DNA of 64,000 nt from Maribacter polysaccharolyticus (GTDB lineage: Bacteria; Bacteroidota; Bacteroidia; Flavobacteriales; Flavobacteriaceae). The position numbers and the translations under genes were made by a program. The notes under the pieces are model-generated. The model ran no database searches. It was not told the DNA's origin and saw only the letters and a list, made by a program, of their open reading frames with translations. The stretch lies in assembly GCF_028882255.1 (NCBI RefSeq), contig NZ_JARBUY010000008.1, forward strand, positions 32,834 to 96,833, read 5' to 3'. Below, piece by piece: positions 1-9,623 of the stretch. How positions within the stretch are numbered: the stretch's first letter is position 1; every line of letters begins with the position of its first letter.

Positions 1-448
1 TGATGGTCCCGTCATCGATGGCCATGGCTTCACAACTCACGAAGGTGTCCTTGAGTTCAATGCCGTAGGCCCCGATATTTTGAATGGGGGCAGTACCCGT
101 TCGCCCGGGAATGAGCGATAAATTTTCCAAACCGCCGAAATCACGTTCTAGGCACCAAACTACCATATCATGCCAAACCTCGCCTGCCATGACCTTAAGG
201 TAAACATGGTCGTCGTCTTCCTTTATTATTTCCTTGCCTTTGATGTTTATGTACAGGACATGGGCATCTATGTCTTGGGTGATCAGCATATTGCTTCCCC
301 CACTTAGTATAAATAGCCTGGGGTGGATTTTTGATCGCAAGGCTTCTTTTAAGTCCGTAATGGAACTGATTTCACTCCAATACCTGGCCTTGGCATCAAT
401 GCCGAAGGTGTTGTAGGGTTTTAGGGATATGTTTTCCTGGACGTTCAT
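1..448 (-). CDS. murB: UDP-N-acetylmuramate dehydrogenase (MurB), N-terminal part
   Basis: MurB reduces UDP-N-acetylglucosamine enolpyruvate to UDP-MurNAc in cytoplasmic peptidoglycan precursor synthesis, using FAD and NADPH. The first 149 residues are visible; the rest lies beyond the left edge. Seen: NTFGI (about 13-17), the FAD-binding SGGSNML (about 49-55) and the IQNIGAYG signature (about 122-129), all in the expected order. The ATG at 446-448 shares bases with the TGA of the upstream aminotransferase (ATGA), so the two are probably translationally coupled. The family identification is secure; only the C-terminus cannot be judged. Confidence 0.93.
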   Translation of the reverse strand, partial: MNVQENISLKPYNTFGIDAKARYWSEISSITDLKEALRSKIHPRLFILSGGSNMLITQDIDAHVLYINIKGKEIIKEDDDHVYLKVMAGEVWHDMVVWCLERDFGGLENLSLIPGRTGTAPIQNIGAYGIELKDTFVSCEAMAIDDGTI

Positions 449-1638
449 TGGTCCTTATAAATTTTCAATGCTTCCTTCAAGATATGTACTGCCCTTTTCA
501 AGCTATCCTTTTCCAGGACATAGGCGATGCGTATTTGGTTTTTGCCCAGGCCTTTGGAGGCATAGAAACCAGCTGCCGGAGCTACCATCACCGTTTCCCC
601 GTCTACCCTGAATTCTTCCAATAGCCACTGTGCAAAATGATCGGAATTCGAAATAGGTAGTTCGGCGATACAATAAAAGGCCCCTTGCGGATATCCGATT
701 TTGATCCCTTCTATCTTTTCAAGTTCCGCAATAAGCAGGTTTCTTCTTGAAACATATTCTTTTTTTACATCCTCAAAATAACTTTGTGGGGTCTCCAAGG
801 CTGCTTCACTGGCAATTTGTGCGTAGGTGGGGGGGGACAAACGGGCCTGGGCGAATTTAAGGGCCGTTTTTAATAATTCCTTGTTTTTCGAAACCAGACA
901 ACCGATCCGGGCACCGCACATGCTATATCTTTTTGAGACCGAATCGACAACGACCCCATGTTCTTCCATTCCGGGTTGCTGAAGGATGGAGAAATGTTTC
1001 TTGCCGTCATAGGTGAATTCCCTGTATACTTCATCGGATATGAGGAAAATGTCATGTTTTTTGGCAATGGCAGACAATTTTTCTATTTCTTCCCGGGTGT
1101 ATAAATACCCTGTGGGGTTACCCGGATTACAAATAAGTATGCCTTTTGTCCTGGGGGTAACGAGTTTTTCGAATTCCTCAATGGGGGGCAGTGCAAAATT
1201 ATCATCGATCCGCGATACCACCGGTATTACATTGATGCCCATGGCGGTTGCAAATCCGTTATAATTCGCGTAAAACGGTTCGGGGATGATGATCTCATCG
1301 TTGGAGTCCGCGATACTCCCCAGGGCGAAGGACAATGCTTCAGAACCACCCGTAGTCACCAAAATATCCTGGGCGGTGACATGGATGTCGTGCTTTGCAT
1401 AATATGAGGCCAGTTTTTTACGATAAGCCTCAGAGCCTTCCGAATTACTGTATTCGAGTACCGAAAGGGTATTGTTCTTTACGGCATCCAAAGCGATTTG
1501 GGGCGTTTTGATGTCGGGCTGGCCAATATTCAAGTGGATTACTTCAACGCCTTCTTTTTTCGCCTTTTCGGCATAAGGGACTAATTTACGAATGGGTGAT
1601 TCGGGCATCTTTGTCCCTTTCTTCGAAATGGATGGCAT
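445..1638 (-). CDS. PLP-dependent class I/II aminotransferase
   Basis: Fold-type I aminotransferase of 397 aa, close to the usual aspartate-aminotransferase-like length. Visible landmarks are NPGNPTG (substrate/PLP loop), SDEVYREF (Asp and Tyr contacts to the cofactor) and SVSKRYSMCGARIG, whose Lys near residue 237 should form the Schiff base. A conserved Arg that would bind the substrate carboxylate is in the C-terminal NQIRIAYV. The exact amino donor cannot be read from the sequence; aspartate, alanine or aromatic activity are all possible. A second start at MPESPIRKL (11 residues in) is possible. It precedes murB with a 4-base overlap, which says little about substrate. Confidence 0.88.
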   Translation of the reverse strand: MPSISKKGTKMPESPIRKLVPYAEKAKKEGVEVIHLNIGQPDIKTPQIALDAVKNNTLSVLEYSNSEGSEAYRKKLASYYAKHDIHVTAQDILVTTGGSEALSFALGSIADSNDEIIIPEPFYANYNGFATAMGINVIPVVSRIDDNFALPPIEEFEKLVTPRTKGILICNPGNPTGYLYTREEIEKLSAIAKKHDIFLISDEVYREFTYDGKKHFSILQQPGMEEHGVVVDSVSKRYSMCGARIGCLVSKNKELLKTALKFAQARLSPPTYAQIASEAALETPQSYFEDVKKEYVSRRNLLIAELEKIEGIKIGYPQGAFYCIAELPISNSDHFAQWLLEEFRVDGETVMVAPAAGFYASKGLGKNQIRIAYVLEKDSLKRAVHILKEALKIYKDQ

Positions 1639-1789
1639 ACGTTCTTAATTTTAAACAAAAATGAGAAATCATTAGGAACCAAACAACCGTAAACGGGTTT
1701 ATTTCATGTCTTTTTAAATTGTTAATTAACAGTAATTTAAGGGGTATTTTGTGTAAATTAAAGGGTAACCCCAACGAGTTGTGGTAAGT

Positions 1790-3130
1790 ATGAAATATAT
1801 GAGGGTGTTTTTTTGGGTAATATTGTGCTGTTTTCCCATTTTGGGAATGGGGCAGGCCTTTGAATTGCCCAAAGGTATGAAATACCAAAAAATCAAGTTC
1901 GAGCTTGTCAATAACCTGATCATATTACCTATAGAGGTCAATGGGACCGAACTTTCCTTTATGCTGGATAGTGGGGTCAGTAAGCCCATTCTTTTTAATA
2001 TTACCGATCAGGATTCCATACAGATCAACAATGTTTCGGAAATCAATATCAGGGGGCTGGGTGATGGGGGGTCCATTAAGGCCTTAAGTTCCCGGGGGAA
2101 TACCTTTAGGTTGAAAAACATCGAGAATCGGAGGCAATTACTTTATGTGGTCATTGATAGAACCCTGAATTTTTCGACCAGTTTGGGCATCCCGGTACAT
2201 GGTATCATAGGGTATGACCTATTTCGGGATTTTGTGGTCGATATCAATTATGCGACACAGGTCATCAAATTTTATGATCCCAAACAGTATAAGTACAAAA
2301 AGGATAGAAGATCCGAGACCTTGCCCATGACCATCCATAAAAACAAGGCTTACCTTGATGCCCATGTGCTGATTGAGGGTTCAGAAGGTGTGCCCGTGCA
2401 TTTGTTGGTCGATACGGGCAGTACCGATGCGATCTGGCTTTTTGAGGATGATGATATCGGTGTTCCGGAAGCGCATTATGATGATTTTCTGGGAAAAGGT
2501 TTAAGCGGGGATGTCTTTGGAAAACGAACCAAAGTCAGTAGTATTCAGATCGGAAGTTTCGTTCTTAGGGAGGCGAAGGCGGCGTTCCCCGATATCGAAT
2601 CATTCGCAACGATTGATAATTTCGGAAATAGGAACGGGAGTATCGGGGGGGAAGTGTTAAGGCGTTTCAATATTATTTTTGACTATCCCAATAGCCAGTT
2701 AACCTTGAGAAAGAACGGTATGTTCAAATCGCCCTTCCATTATAATTTAAGTGGAATTACCCTGCAACATGATGGAATGCGATTGGTATCCCAACGTATT
2801 TCCAATGGGTACGGAGTGATAAAAGGCGGGGAAGGTGCCTTTGGGAATGTACAAATACTGTTTGAGGGTAATACAAGGTTAAGTTTGGTGCCGGAGATAG
2901 TGGTTTCGGGCATTCGGGCCGGTAGTCCTGCCGAATCGGCAGGAATGAGGGAAGGCGATATTATTTTGGCCGTTGACGGAAAGCGTGTTCACAAGTACAA
3001 GATCCAGGAAATCATTCAGATGCTCAATGATAGTAAGGGCAAGAAGGTGAGGGTACTTATCGAAAGGTACAACAGTAATCTTTTGTTTTCCTTTGTGCTA
3101 GAGGATCTGTTCAAACATAAAAAACCCTGA
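1790..3130 (+). CDS. Secreted retropepsin-like aspartic protease with C-terminal PDZ domain
   Basis: The 446-aa product starts with a signal peptide (MKYMRVFFWVILCC..., Ala near residue 24), so it acts in the periplasm or at the outer membrane. Two pepsin/retropepsin-type active-site motifs are present, MLDSGVSK near residue 60 and LLVDTGSTD near 208. One chain therefore carries both catalytic lobes, unlike the dimeric viral enzymes. A PDZ domain follows (about 365-435, including AGSPAESAGMREGDIILAVDG). The first lobe has DSG rather than the canonical DTG, which is tolerated in the family. I chose ATG 1790 over the in-frame GTG at 1781 because it begins the signal peptide directly. Substrates are unknown; a role in processing exported proteins is inference. 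Confidence 0.85.
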   Translation: MKYMRVFFWVILCCFPILGMGQAFELPKGMKYQKIKFELVNNLIILPIEVNGTELSFMLDSGVSKPILFNITDQDSIQINNVSEINIRGLGDGGSIKALSSRGNTFRLKNIENRRQLLYVVIDRTLNFSTSLGIPVHGIIGYDLFRDFVVDINYATQVIKFYDPKQYKYKKDRRSETLPMTIHKNKAYLDAHVLIEGSEGVPVHLLVDTGSTDAIWLFEDDDIGVPEAHYDDFLGKGLSGDVFGKRTKVSSIQIGSFVLREAKAAFPDIESFATIDNFGNRNGSIGGEVLRRFNIIFDYPNSQLTLRKNGMFKSPFHYNLSGITLQHDGMRLVSQRISNGYGVIKGGEGAFGNVQILFEGNTRLSLVPEIVVSGIRAGSPAESAGMREGDIILAVDGKRVHKYKIQEIIQMLNDSKGKKVRVLIERYNSNLLFSFVLEDLFKHKKP

Positions 3131-3154
3131 CTACATAACTTCTGTAATCAGGGT
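3124..3154 (-). terminator. Intrinsic terminator between convergent genes
   Basis: An 11-bp stem (3124-3134 with 3144-3154, one C-A mismatch) and a 9-base loop lie between the convergent protease and DUF1573 genes and cover the protease stop codon. On the minus strand the stem is followed by a run of six T, so it best terminates the DUF1573 transcript. On the plus strand the tail is only ATATATTT. Confidence 0.75.
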
Positions 3155-3177
3155 ATATATTTCCGAAAAAGTTTCAA

Positions 3178-3564
3178 CTATTTCGTTCCGTTGGCTTTTA
3201 TCTCGCCTTTGATCTTTAAGACCTTAGTTGGGGTTTCCGCATTGGAGATGACCGTAATGGCTTTTCTGATGGGACCAACACGGTTCGTATCATACTTTAC
3301 TTGAATTTCGCCGGTTTCCCCTGGTAAGATCGGTTCGTCCGGTTTTTTGGGGATCGTACATCCACAACTGGAACTAACCTTACTTATGATAAGAGGGGCA
3401 TCCCCAGTGTTCGTGAATTCGAAAACACGCACACCATCACTACCTTTTATTATCTGACCGTAATCAACGGTTTCGGTTTTAAACTCGATTTTAGCTTTGG
3501 TTTCCTGGGCGGTTAAGCCAAATCCCAATAGTCCTACAAATAATACAAGTACTATTTTTTTCAT
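3178..3564 (-). CDS. DUF1573 domain protein, exported
   Basis: Small 128-aa protein with a clear signal peptide (MKKIVLVLFVGLLGFGLTAQ) followed by one DUF1573 domain, an immunoglobulin-like fold related to the ASPM/SPD-2/Hydin group. The family hallmark is FEFTNTGDAPLIISKVSSSC followed by GCTIPKKPDEPILPGE, with two cysteines close together (CGC) that could form a disulfide or bind something outside the cytoplasm. Such proteins are abundant in Bacteroidota, but their function is not established. It stands alone, with its own consensus promoter upstream and a terminator downstream. Confidence 0.88.
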   Translation of the reverse strand: MKKIVLVLFVGLLGFGLTAQETKAKIEFKTETVDYGQIIKGSDGVRVFEFTNTGDAPLIISKVSSSCGCTIPKKPDEPILPGETGEIQVKYDTNRVGPIRKAITVISNAETPTKVLKIKGEIKANGTK

Positions 3565-3587
3565 TATTAAATATTTAGGGTGAATTT

Positions 3588-3618
3588 CAAAATTAATCTT
3601 TTTAAACGAACGTCCAAA
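3588..3618 (-). promoter_or_regulatory. Bacteroidota sigma-A promoter of the DUF1573 gene
   Basis: Read on the minus strand: TTTG at 3618-3615, a 19-base spacer, then TAATTTTG at 3595-3588. This matches the known Bacteroidota consensus TTTG-N19-TAnnTTTG at every fixed position. The predicted start site leaves a leader of about 20 bases before the ATG at 3564. Confidence 0.8.
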
Positions 3619-3624
3619 ATTGTT

Positions 3625-3654
3625 TTTGTTATCTTATAACGTTACTTATTTTTG
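3625..3654 (+). promoter_or_regulatory. Promoter of valS
   Basis: TTTG at 3625-3628, an 18-base spacer and TATTTTTG at 3647-3654 fit the Bacteroidota consensus. The leader to the valS ATG would be about 105 bases and contains a 6-bp hairpin (ATAGGG 3668-3673 with CCCTAT 3681-3686). A second TATTTTTG at 3717-3724 without a good -33 partner could be an alternative start. The promoter is back to back with that of the DUF1573 gene. Confidence 0.65.
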
Positions 3655-3762
3655 TTTCGTATTTCAAATAGGGCCAAAAACCCTATGAAAATATAAATTA
3701 TCACATCTTTTCGGTTTATTTTTGCTTGCCGATTTAAACATTATACAAAAATTGTTCCAAAA

Positions 3763-6393
3763 ATGGATATTCCTTCTAAGTATGAACCTCAAAAGGTAGA
3801 GAATCACTGGTATGACTACTGGATGAACCAAAAATATTTTCATTCCACCCCCGATGATCGAGAGCCTTATAGCATCGTAATACCCCCACCAAATGTTACC
3901 GGAATACTGCATATGGGCCATATGCTCAACAATACCATACAGGATGTATTGATCCGTAGGGCCCGATTGCAAGGTAAAAATGCGTGCTGGGTGCCCGGAA
4001 CCGACCATGCCTCCATTGCTACCGAAGCAAAAGTCGTTGCGAAACTAAAAGAGCAAGGGATCAATAAGGCTGATCTGACCAGGGAAGAATTCTTAAATCA
4101 TGCCTGGGATTGGACGCATGAATATGGAGGGGTGATCCTTGAGCAATTGAAGAAATTGGGATGTTCCTGTGATTGGGACCGTACCGCCTTCACGATGGAC
4201 GATGCCATGTCGGCTTCGGTGATCAAGGTTTTCGTTGACCTGTATAACAAGGGATTGATTTATCGCGGATACCGTATGGTAAACTGGGATCCAGAGGCCC
4301 AAACCACCTTATCGGATGAAGAAGTTATTTATGAGGAAAAACAAGGGCTTCTCTACTATTTGTCGTATCCCATTGAAGGGTCCGATGAAAAAGTGACCAT
4401 TGCGACCACCCGTCCTGAGACCATCTTGGGGGATACCGCCATCTGTATTAACCCCAACGATGAACGATATGCCCATTTAAAAGGAAAGAAAGCCATTGTG
4501 CCGATCTGTAATAGGGCCATTCCGATCATCGAAGATGAATATGTGGATATGGAATTCGGTACGGGATGTTTGAAAGTAACCCCGGCCCATGATATCAATG
4601 ACAAGGCCCTTGGGGAGAAACACGATTTGGAAACCTTGGATATTTTCAACGCCGACGCGACACTGAACAGTTTTGGGTTGCATTATCAAGGGAAAGACCG
4701 TTTTGTGGTGCGCAAGGAAATAAAAAAGGAACTTGAGGAGAAAGGGTTTTTGGTAAAGACCGAAAACTATGTCAATAAAGTAGGTACTTCGGAAAGGACC
4801 AAGGCGGTAATCGAGCCTCGTTTATCGGAACAATGGTTCTTGAAAATGGAAGATTTGGTCAAACCGGCGATCAAAGCCGTTTTGGAAACCGATGAAATCA
4901 ATTTCTTCCCTAAAAAGTTCGAAAATACCTACCGCCATTGGATGGAGAACATTCGTGACTGGAATATCTCGAGGCAATTATGGTGGGGGCAGCAGATCCC
5001 GGCCTACTACTATGGCGATGGACAGGATGATTTTGTAGTGGCCGAATCCAAAGAGGAAGCCTTGGAAATGGCCAGGGCCCGGTCCAATGATAAAAACCTG
5101 GGATTGGATGATTTGAGACAAGATGCCGATGTGGTCGATACCTGGTTCTCTTCCTGGTTGTGGCCGATGACCGTTTTCAACGGAATATTGGAGCCCGAAA
5201 ATCGGGATATCAATTATTATTACCCTACGAGCGATTTGGTTACCGGTCCCGATATTATTTTCTTTTGGGTGGCGCGTATGATCATCGCCGGGTATGAATA
5301 TCGGGATGAAAAACCTTTTGAAAATGTTTATTTTACCGGGATCGTCAGGGATAAACAAAGGCGTAAAATGTCCAAATCATTGGGTAATTCACCGGATGCA
5401 TTGGGGTTGATCGAAAACTATGGGGCCGATGGGGTCCGGGTAGGGCTTTTGTTGAGTTCCGCCGCCGGAAATGATCTGCTGTTCGATGAGGACCTTTGCC
5501 AACAAGGAAAGAACTTTGCCAATAAGATTTGGAATGGCTTTAGATTGATTAAGGGTTGGGAAGTGGAAGACCTGCCACAACCCGAATCCTCTAAGCTGGG
5601 CATTGCATGGTATAAAGCAAAATTCAACCAAACCTTGGCTGAGATCGAGGATCATTTTAGTAAATATAGAATTTCAGATGCCTTGATGTCAATCTATAAA
5701 CTGATTTGGGACGATTACAGTTCCTGGTTATTGGAGATCATTAAACCGGCCTATCAACAACCCATAGATAAAACGTCTTTTGATGAGGTCATTGGCATTT
5801 TTGAGAATAACTTGAAATTATTGCATCCCTTTATGCCTTTCTTGACCGAAGAGGTTTGGCAGCATATCGCAGAACGTACGCCAGAGGAAGCTTTGGTCAT
5901 TGCGCAATGGCCGAAGATGGAGAAGGTTGATGATGCCTTGATCCAACAATTCGAATTCGCGGCAGAGGTCATATCGGGTATCCGTACCATTCGAAAAGAG
6001 AAGAACATCCCCATGAAGGAAAGTTTGGATCTTTCTGTCCTGAATGTAGGGGGTCAAGAACAGGATTGGGATACCATTATCAAAAAATTGACCAATGTTT
6101 CTGCCATATCCTATGTCGATACTGCCGTAGATGGGGCGCTGACCTTTAGGGTAAAAAGCAATGAGTATTTCATACCCATAAGTGGGGCGGTCGATATTGA
6201 GGCGGAAGTCAAAAAAATAAAGGAGGAATTAAAGTACACCGAGGGATTTTTGAAATCGGTACAAAAGAAACTTTCCAATGAACGGTTCGTGAACAATGCA
6301 CCGGAAAAGGTCATCGCCATGGAGCGTAAAAAACAGGCAGATGCCGAAGCCAAAATCCTTACCTTAGAGAAAAGTTTAGCGAATTTAGAATAA
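3763..6393 (+). CDS. valS: Valyl-tRNA synthetase
   Basis: Class I aminoacyl-tRNA synthetase that charges tRNA-Val and edits mischarged Thr. The 876 aa match the normal bacterial length. Seen in order: the nucleotide-binding HMGH (HIGH box, residues 50-53) inside [18 protein letters not shown]; the CP1 editing domain with [12 protein letters not shown]; the ValRS-type [16 protein letters not shown]; the KMSKS loop (about 535-539); an anticodon-binding helical domain; and the C-terminal tRNA-binding coiled coil (about 810-876, rich in Lys and Glu). There is no T-box leader. It is followed after 17 bases by the FAH-family gene. Confidence 0.98.
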   Translation: MDIPSKYEPQKVENHWYDYWMNQKYFHSTPDDREPYSIVIPPPNVTGILHMGHMLNNTIQDVLIRRARLQGKNACWVPGTDHASIATEAKVVAKLKEQGINKADLTREEFLNHAWDWTHEYGGVILEQLKKLGCSCDWDRTAFTMDDAMSASVIKVFVDLYNKGLIYRGYRMVNWDPEAQTTLSDEEVIYEEKQGLLYYLSYPIEGSDEKVTIATTRPETILGDTAICINPNDERYAHLKGKKAIVPICNRAIPIIEDEYVDMEFGTGCLKVTPAHDINDKALGEKHDLETLDIFNADATLNSFGLHYQGKDRFVVRKEIKKELEEKGFLVKTENYVNKVGTSERTKAVIEPRLSEQWFLKMEDLVKPAIKAVLETDEINFFPKKFENTYRHWMENIRDWNISRQLWWGQQIPAYYYGDGQDDFVVAESKEEALEMARARSNDKNLGLDDLRQDADVVDTWFSSWLWPMTVFNGILEPENRDINYYYPTSDLVTGPDIIFFWVARMIIAGYEYRDEKPFENVYFTGIVRDKQRRKMSKSLGNSPDALGLIENYGADGVRVGLLLSSAAGNDLLFDEDLCQQGKNFANKIWNGFRLIKGWEVEDLPQPESSKLGIAWYKAKFNQTLAEIEDHFSKYRISDALMSIYKLIWDDYSSWLLEIIKPAYQQPIDKTSFDEVIGIFENNLKLLHPFMPFLTEEVWQHIAERTPEEALVIAQWPKMEKVDDALIQQFEFAAEVISGIRTIRKEKNIPMKESLDLSVLNVGGQEQDWDTIIKKLTNVSAISYVDTAVDGALTFRVKSNEYFIPISGAVDIEAEVKKIKEELKYTEGFLKSVQKKLSNERFVNNAPEKVIAMERKKQADAEAKILTLEKSLANLE

Positions 6394-6410
6394 TAAACCA
6401 TAGATAAATT

Positions 6411-7025
6411 ATGAAAATTATCGCAATAGGGAAAAATTATGTCAATGATTTAAGTGAACTTCCGGAAGGAGAAGTGGAACCCATGATTTTCACAAAACCG
6501 GACTCCTCCCTTTTGGAGAATGATGCGGACTTGGAGTTGCCTTCATTTTCCAATGATGTTTGGTATGAGGTGGAATTGGCTTTTAGAATTGGAAAAACCT
6601 GTAAAAATGCCACTCCGGAAAATGCATTGTCCTTTGTGGATGCCGTTGCCTTATCGAATGACTTAACGGCTAAAGATGTATTGAAGAAAAGTAGGGAACC
6701 CAATAAAGGTCCGTGGGCTTTGGCCAAAGGTTTTGATGGGGCTACCCCGATTTCGGCATTTTTGCCTATCGAACAATTCCCCGATGTTCAGGATATTGAT
6801 TTTTCATTGACCCTTAACGGGGAAGAGATCCAAAAAGGCAATAGTGGCCTTATGATTACCAATGTGGCGAAAATGATCGTTTATGTTTCTGGAATCATGA
6901 CATTGAATCCAGGGGATATCCTATTGACGGGTACACCGGCCAAAGGAGCGGGTAAGGTGAATTCCGGGGATGAAATGGTGGGCTATTTGGAAGGGAAAAA
7001 AATGTTCACGACCAAAGTAAAATAA
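6411..7025 (+). CDS. Fumarylacetoacetate hydrolase family protein
   Basis: 204-aa FAH-domain enzyme of the short, single-domain type that hydrolyses, decarboxylates or isomerises 2-oxo or acylpyruvate substrates with a bound divalent metal. The metal ligands are expected at the E-x-E of YEVELAF (about 48-54) and at an Asp in LSNDLTAKDV. Further family marks are KGFDGATPISAF and the C-terminal LNPGDILLTGTPAKGAG. It sits 17 bases behind valS and probably reads from the same promoter; no functional link to valS is evident. Oxaloacetate decarboxylase or acylpyruvase activity is possible but cannot be chosen from sequence. Confidence 0.88.
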   Translation: MKIIAIGKNYVNDLSELPEGEVEPMIFTKPDSSLLENDADLELPSFSNDVWYEVELAFRIGKTCKNATPENALSFVDAVALSNDLTAKDVLKKSREPNKGPWALAKGFDGATPISAFLPIEQFPDVQDIDFSLTLNGEEIQKGNSGLMITNVAKMIVYVSGIMTLNPGDILLTGTPAKGAGKVNSGDEMVGYLEGKKMFTTKVK

Positions 7026-7098
7026 GCAAAGGGGATTTTTAAATCCTAAATTGCCGAATTAAGAGACAGATTACTATCTTTAAGAAAAAGATTTTCTT

Positions 7099-7689
7099 AT
7101 GATGAAATTTGTCCTTTTTATTTTGTCCTTGGTTTCCCTTGGGATGTATGCCCAAGAAGAAAAAAAAGAAATACTGCCCGTGGAAATCCAAATACAGACC
7201 GCCGTATTGCCCGCTCCGGAGGAAGATAGGGATGCTGCCATGGTCTATGGTTACGATGCATCGGGTGAATTGGTCGTATTGCGGGAAGGGAAAAACAATC
7301 TGGTTTGCCTTGGGGACGACCCCAATAAAGAAGGAATCAGTGTTTCTTGTTATTCCAAAAAACTTGAACCTTTTATGGCCCGTGGAAGGGAACTTACGGC
7401 AGAAGGGAAGAATACCAAGGAAATACGTGAAATCCGTGGAGCGGAGGTCGCTAAGGGTAAAATACCGATGCCCAAGGCGCCCAGTATGACCTATATCTAC
7501 TTTGGAACGGAAGAGAACTACGATAAATCGACCGGAATGCTCAAGGATGGGCAATTCAGATACGTGATCTACACCCCTTTTGCCACACCCGAGGAAACGG
7601 GATTGCCGATAAAACCGCATGCAAAAGGAATGCCCTGGTTGATGGATCCCGGTACCCATAGGGCACATATCATGATCGGTCCGTTTTAG
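7099..7689 (+). CDS. Exported protein of unknown function
   Basis: 196 aa with a signal peptide (MMKFVLFILSLVSLGMYAQ). The mature part is hydrophilic, begins with an acidic/lysine stretch, and contains GYDASGELVVLREGKNN, a CLGDDP...VSCYSKK segment with two cysteines about 13 residues apart, and a His-containing tail (GTHRAHIMIGPF). I do not recognise the family. The signal peptide and codon use point to a real gene on this strand even though a 209-codon reading frame runs antisense (7039-7668). ATG occurs twice at the start (7099 and 7102) and either could be used. It is a single transcription unit between the FAH gene and the PPK2 pair. Confidence 0.75.
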   Translation: MMKFVLFILSLVSLGMYAQEEKKEILPVEIQIQTAVLPAPEEDRDAAMVYGYDASGELVVLREGKNNLVCLGDDPNKEGISVSCYSKKLEPFMARGRELTAEGKNTKEIREIRGAEVAKGKIPMPKAPSMTYIYFGTEENYDKSTGMLKDGQFRYVIYTPFATPEETGLPIKPHAKGMPWLMDPGTHRAHIMIGPF

Positions 7690-7801
7690 TTAAGCCCGAC
7701 CCCCATTTGTTTTTAACCCGTAACCATTTATCAGGACATGATTTTTGGTTGACGCCATGATTTGTCCAAATTCGTATTTTTAGAAAATAATAATGTAATA
7801 C

Positions 7802-8650
7802 ATGAAATTTACCGCAGAGGATTTACAATCGGCCAAAAGCCGGAAAGACTTGATCACCATCGCCAAAAAAAAAGGTGTCAATATCGACAATGTCGTTCGA
7901 AATGTAAAGTATGAAATTGAATTGAGTAAACTTCAAAGCGAATTGGTAAACCTCCAACAATGGATCAACAAAAACCAATTACGGGTCGCCGTTCTTTTTG
8001 AAGGTCGTGATGCTGCCGGTAAAGGAGGTTCCATAAAACGTTTCGTAGAGCATTTGAATCCTCGCACTTCCCGGGTGGTTGCACTTTCGAAGCCTACCGA
8101 GAATGAGAGGGGACAGTGGTATTTTCGAAGGTATATCAAAGAATTGCCGAATCCTGGGGAAATCGTGTTTTTTGACCGTAGTTGGTATAATAGGGCCGTG
8201 GTTGAGCCTGTTATGGGATTTTGTGATAAAGCCCAGTACAAACAGTTCATGGTGCAGGTCCCGGAGTTCGAGCATATGTTGTACGAAGATGGGGTGATCA
8301 TTATAAAGTTTTGGTTTTCGATATCGAAGGAAGTGCAGAACAAAAGGTTCAATGCACGACTCAAAAATCCTTTAAAACAATGGAAATTCAGTCCCGTGGA
8401 TAAAATGGGGCAACAACTGTGGGACAAGTATACCTATTATAAGGAACAGATGTTTACGAAAACCCATACCGATTTTTCACCATGGATCATTGTAAAGACG
8501 AACGATAAAAAAACGGCAAGATTGGAAAGCATGCGTTATTTATTGGCCAATTTTGACTATTCCGAGAAGGAGGATGTCTCCAGTCTCATACAACCGGACC
8601 CGAACGTTATTGTCCGCTATTATAGAAATGCCAAACAAATCGATATATAA
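7802..8650 (+). CDS. ppk2: Polyphosphate kinase 2 family protein (first copy)
   Basis: PPK2 enzymes transfer phosphate between inorganic polyphosphate and nucleotides, mostly toward NDP or NTP synthesis. The 282 aa make one PPK2 domain. Visible motifs: Walker A LFEGRDAAGKGGSIKR (about 62-77), a lid region with WYFRRYIKELP, and Walker B FFDRSWYNRAVVEPV (about 123-137). The gene is followed after 3 bases by a second, clearly paralogous PPK2 gene. The two share the motifs almost word for word but differ in the N-terminal helix and C-terminus. Which PPK2 class (ADP- or AMP-phosphorylating) it belongs to cannot be decided by eye. Confidence 0.93.
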   Translation: MKFTAEDLQSAKSRKDLITIAKKKGVNIDNVVRNVKYEIELSKLQSELVNLQQWINKNQLRVAVLFEGRDAAGKGGSIKRFVEHLNPRTSRVVALSKPTENERGQWYFRRYIKELPNPGEIVFFDRSWYNRAVVEPVMGFCDKAQYKQFMVQVPEFEHMLYEDGVIIIKFWFSISKEVQNKRFNARLKNPLKQWKFSPVDKMGQQLWDKYTYYKEQMFTKTHTDFSPWIIVKTNDKKTARLESMRYLLANFDYSEKEDVSSLIQPDPNVIVRYYRNAKQIDI

Positions 8651-8653
8651 AAT

Positions 8654-9436
8654 ATGAGGGAAATCAAGGAAATTGACTTAACAGCTGATGATTTGGAATT
8701 ACTCAATTCCAAGCAGGGCCTTAAACGGTTATTCGCGAATAAAAAAATCGACTTGCAGAAAACATTGGCAGAGGTAAAATATGAATTGCGATTACGGGAG
8801 CAACAGGCAGAGCTTGTAAAGCTCCAAACATGGGCCATAGCGAACAGAAAGAAGATCGTTATCCTCTTTGAGGGAAGGGATGCGGCTGGTAAAGGAGGGG
8901 CCATACGACGAATGTCCGCTTATATCAATCCGCGATATTACCGTATCGTGGCGTTGAACAAGCCCACTGAGGACGAAGAAGGCCAATGGTATTTTCAACG
9001 GTATGTGAACAGATTGCCAAAGCCCGGAAAAATCGTGTTTTTTGATCGTAGTTGGTATAATAGGGCAGTGGTTGAGCCGGTGAATGGCTTCTGTACCGTG
9101 GAACAATATGAAAGGTTCATGGGGCAGGTCAATGATTTTGAGAAGATGATCATTTCATCCGATACCTATCTTATTAAATTTTATTTCTCGATTTCCAAGG
9201 AAGAACAGGCAAAGCGTTTTGATGATATTCGAAAAAGTGAATTGAAACGGTGGAAATTGTCTGCCGTAGATGAGAAAGCCCAAGGTCTTTGGGATGAATA
9301 TACCAAGTACAAGGAAGTGATGTTGAAGGATACCCATACGGATCATGCCCCGTGGGTAATCATAAAAGCGGATAAAAAGACCGAAGCACGATTGGAGGCG
9401 ATCAACCATGTTCTGGATACGATACCCTACAGATAG
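8654..9436 (+). CDS. ppk2: Polyphosphate kinase 2 family protein (second, tandem copy)
   Basis: 260-aa PPK2 domain with Walker A LFEGRDAAGKGGAIRR (about 75-90) and Walker B FFDRSWYNRAVVEPV, the latter identical to the upstream copy. C-terminal WKLSAVDEKAQGLWDEYTKY parallels WKFSPVDKMGQQLWDKYTYY of the first copy. The gap of 3 bases shows a two-gene operon born by tandem duplication. The copies have diverged over most of their length, so the duplication is not recent. Different nucleotide specificities, or a mixed oligomer, are plausible inferences. Confidence 0.93.
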   Translation: MREIKEIDLTADDLELLNSKQGLKRLFANKKIDLQKTLAEVKYELRLREQQAELVKLQTWAIANRKKIVILFEGRDAAGKGGAIRRMSAYINPRYYRIVALNKPTEDEEGQWYFQRYVNRLPKPGKIVFFDRSWYNRAVVEPVNGFCTVEQYERFMGQVNDFEKMIISSDTYLIKFYFSISKEEQAKRFDDIRKSELKRWKLSAVDEKAQGLWDEYTKYKEVMLKDTHTDHAPWVIIKADKKTEARLEAINHVLDTIPYR

Positions 9437-9623
9437 CTTTTAAACGTTTCCGAAACCGCAATAAATAAGGGTGTTTTTTAATAGATGCCAAGCTACACTT
9501 AATGGGGTAAGCTGTGGGAAGAAGGAATAGGAGGTATTAATAGGGGTTACGGGAAACCGTTATAATTTATTATGTGCCGTACTTAAGAGGCGTGATCTAA
9601 AAATGGTATCGGTTAGGGGGGCA

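Noticed and set aside
3655..3762. Possible T-box riboswitch in the valS leader
   Set aside because: Only a 6-bp hairpin; no T-box sequence or specifier-loop structure, and T-boxes are not expected in this phylum.
7039..7668. 209-codon minus-strand frame opposite the secreted unknown
   Set aside because: The plus-strand frame has a clear signal peptide and neighbour-like codons; the antisense product is rich in Gly/His/Phe with no recognisable domain.
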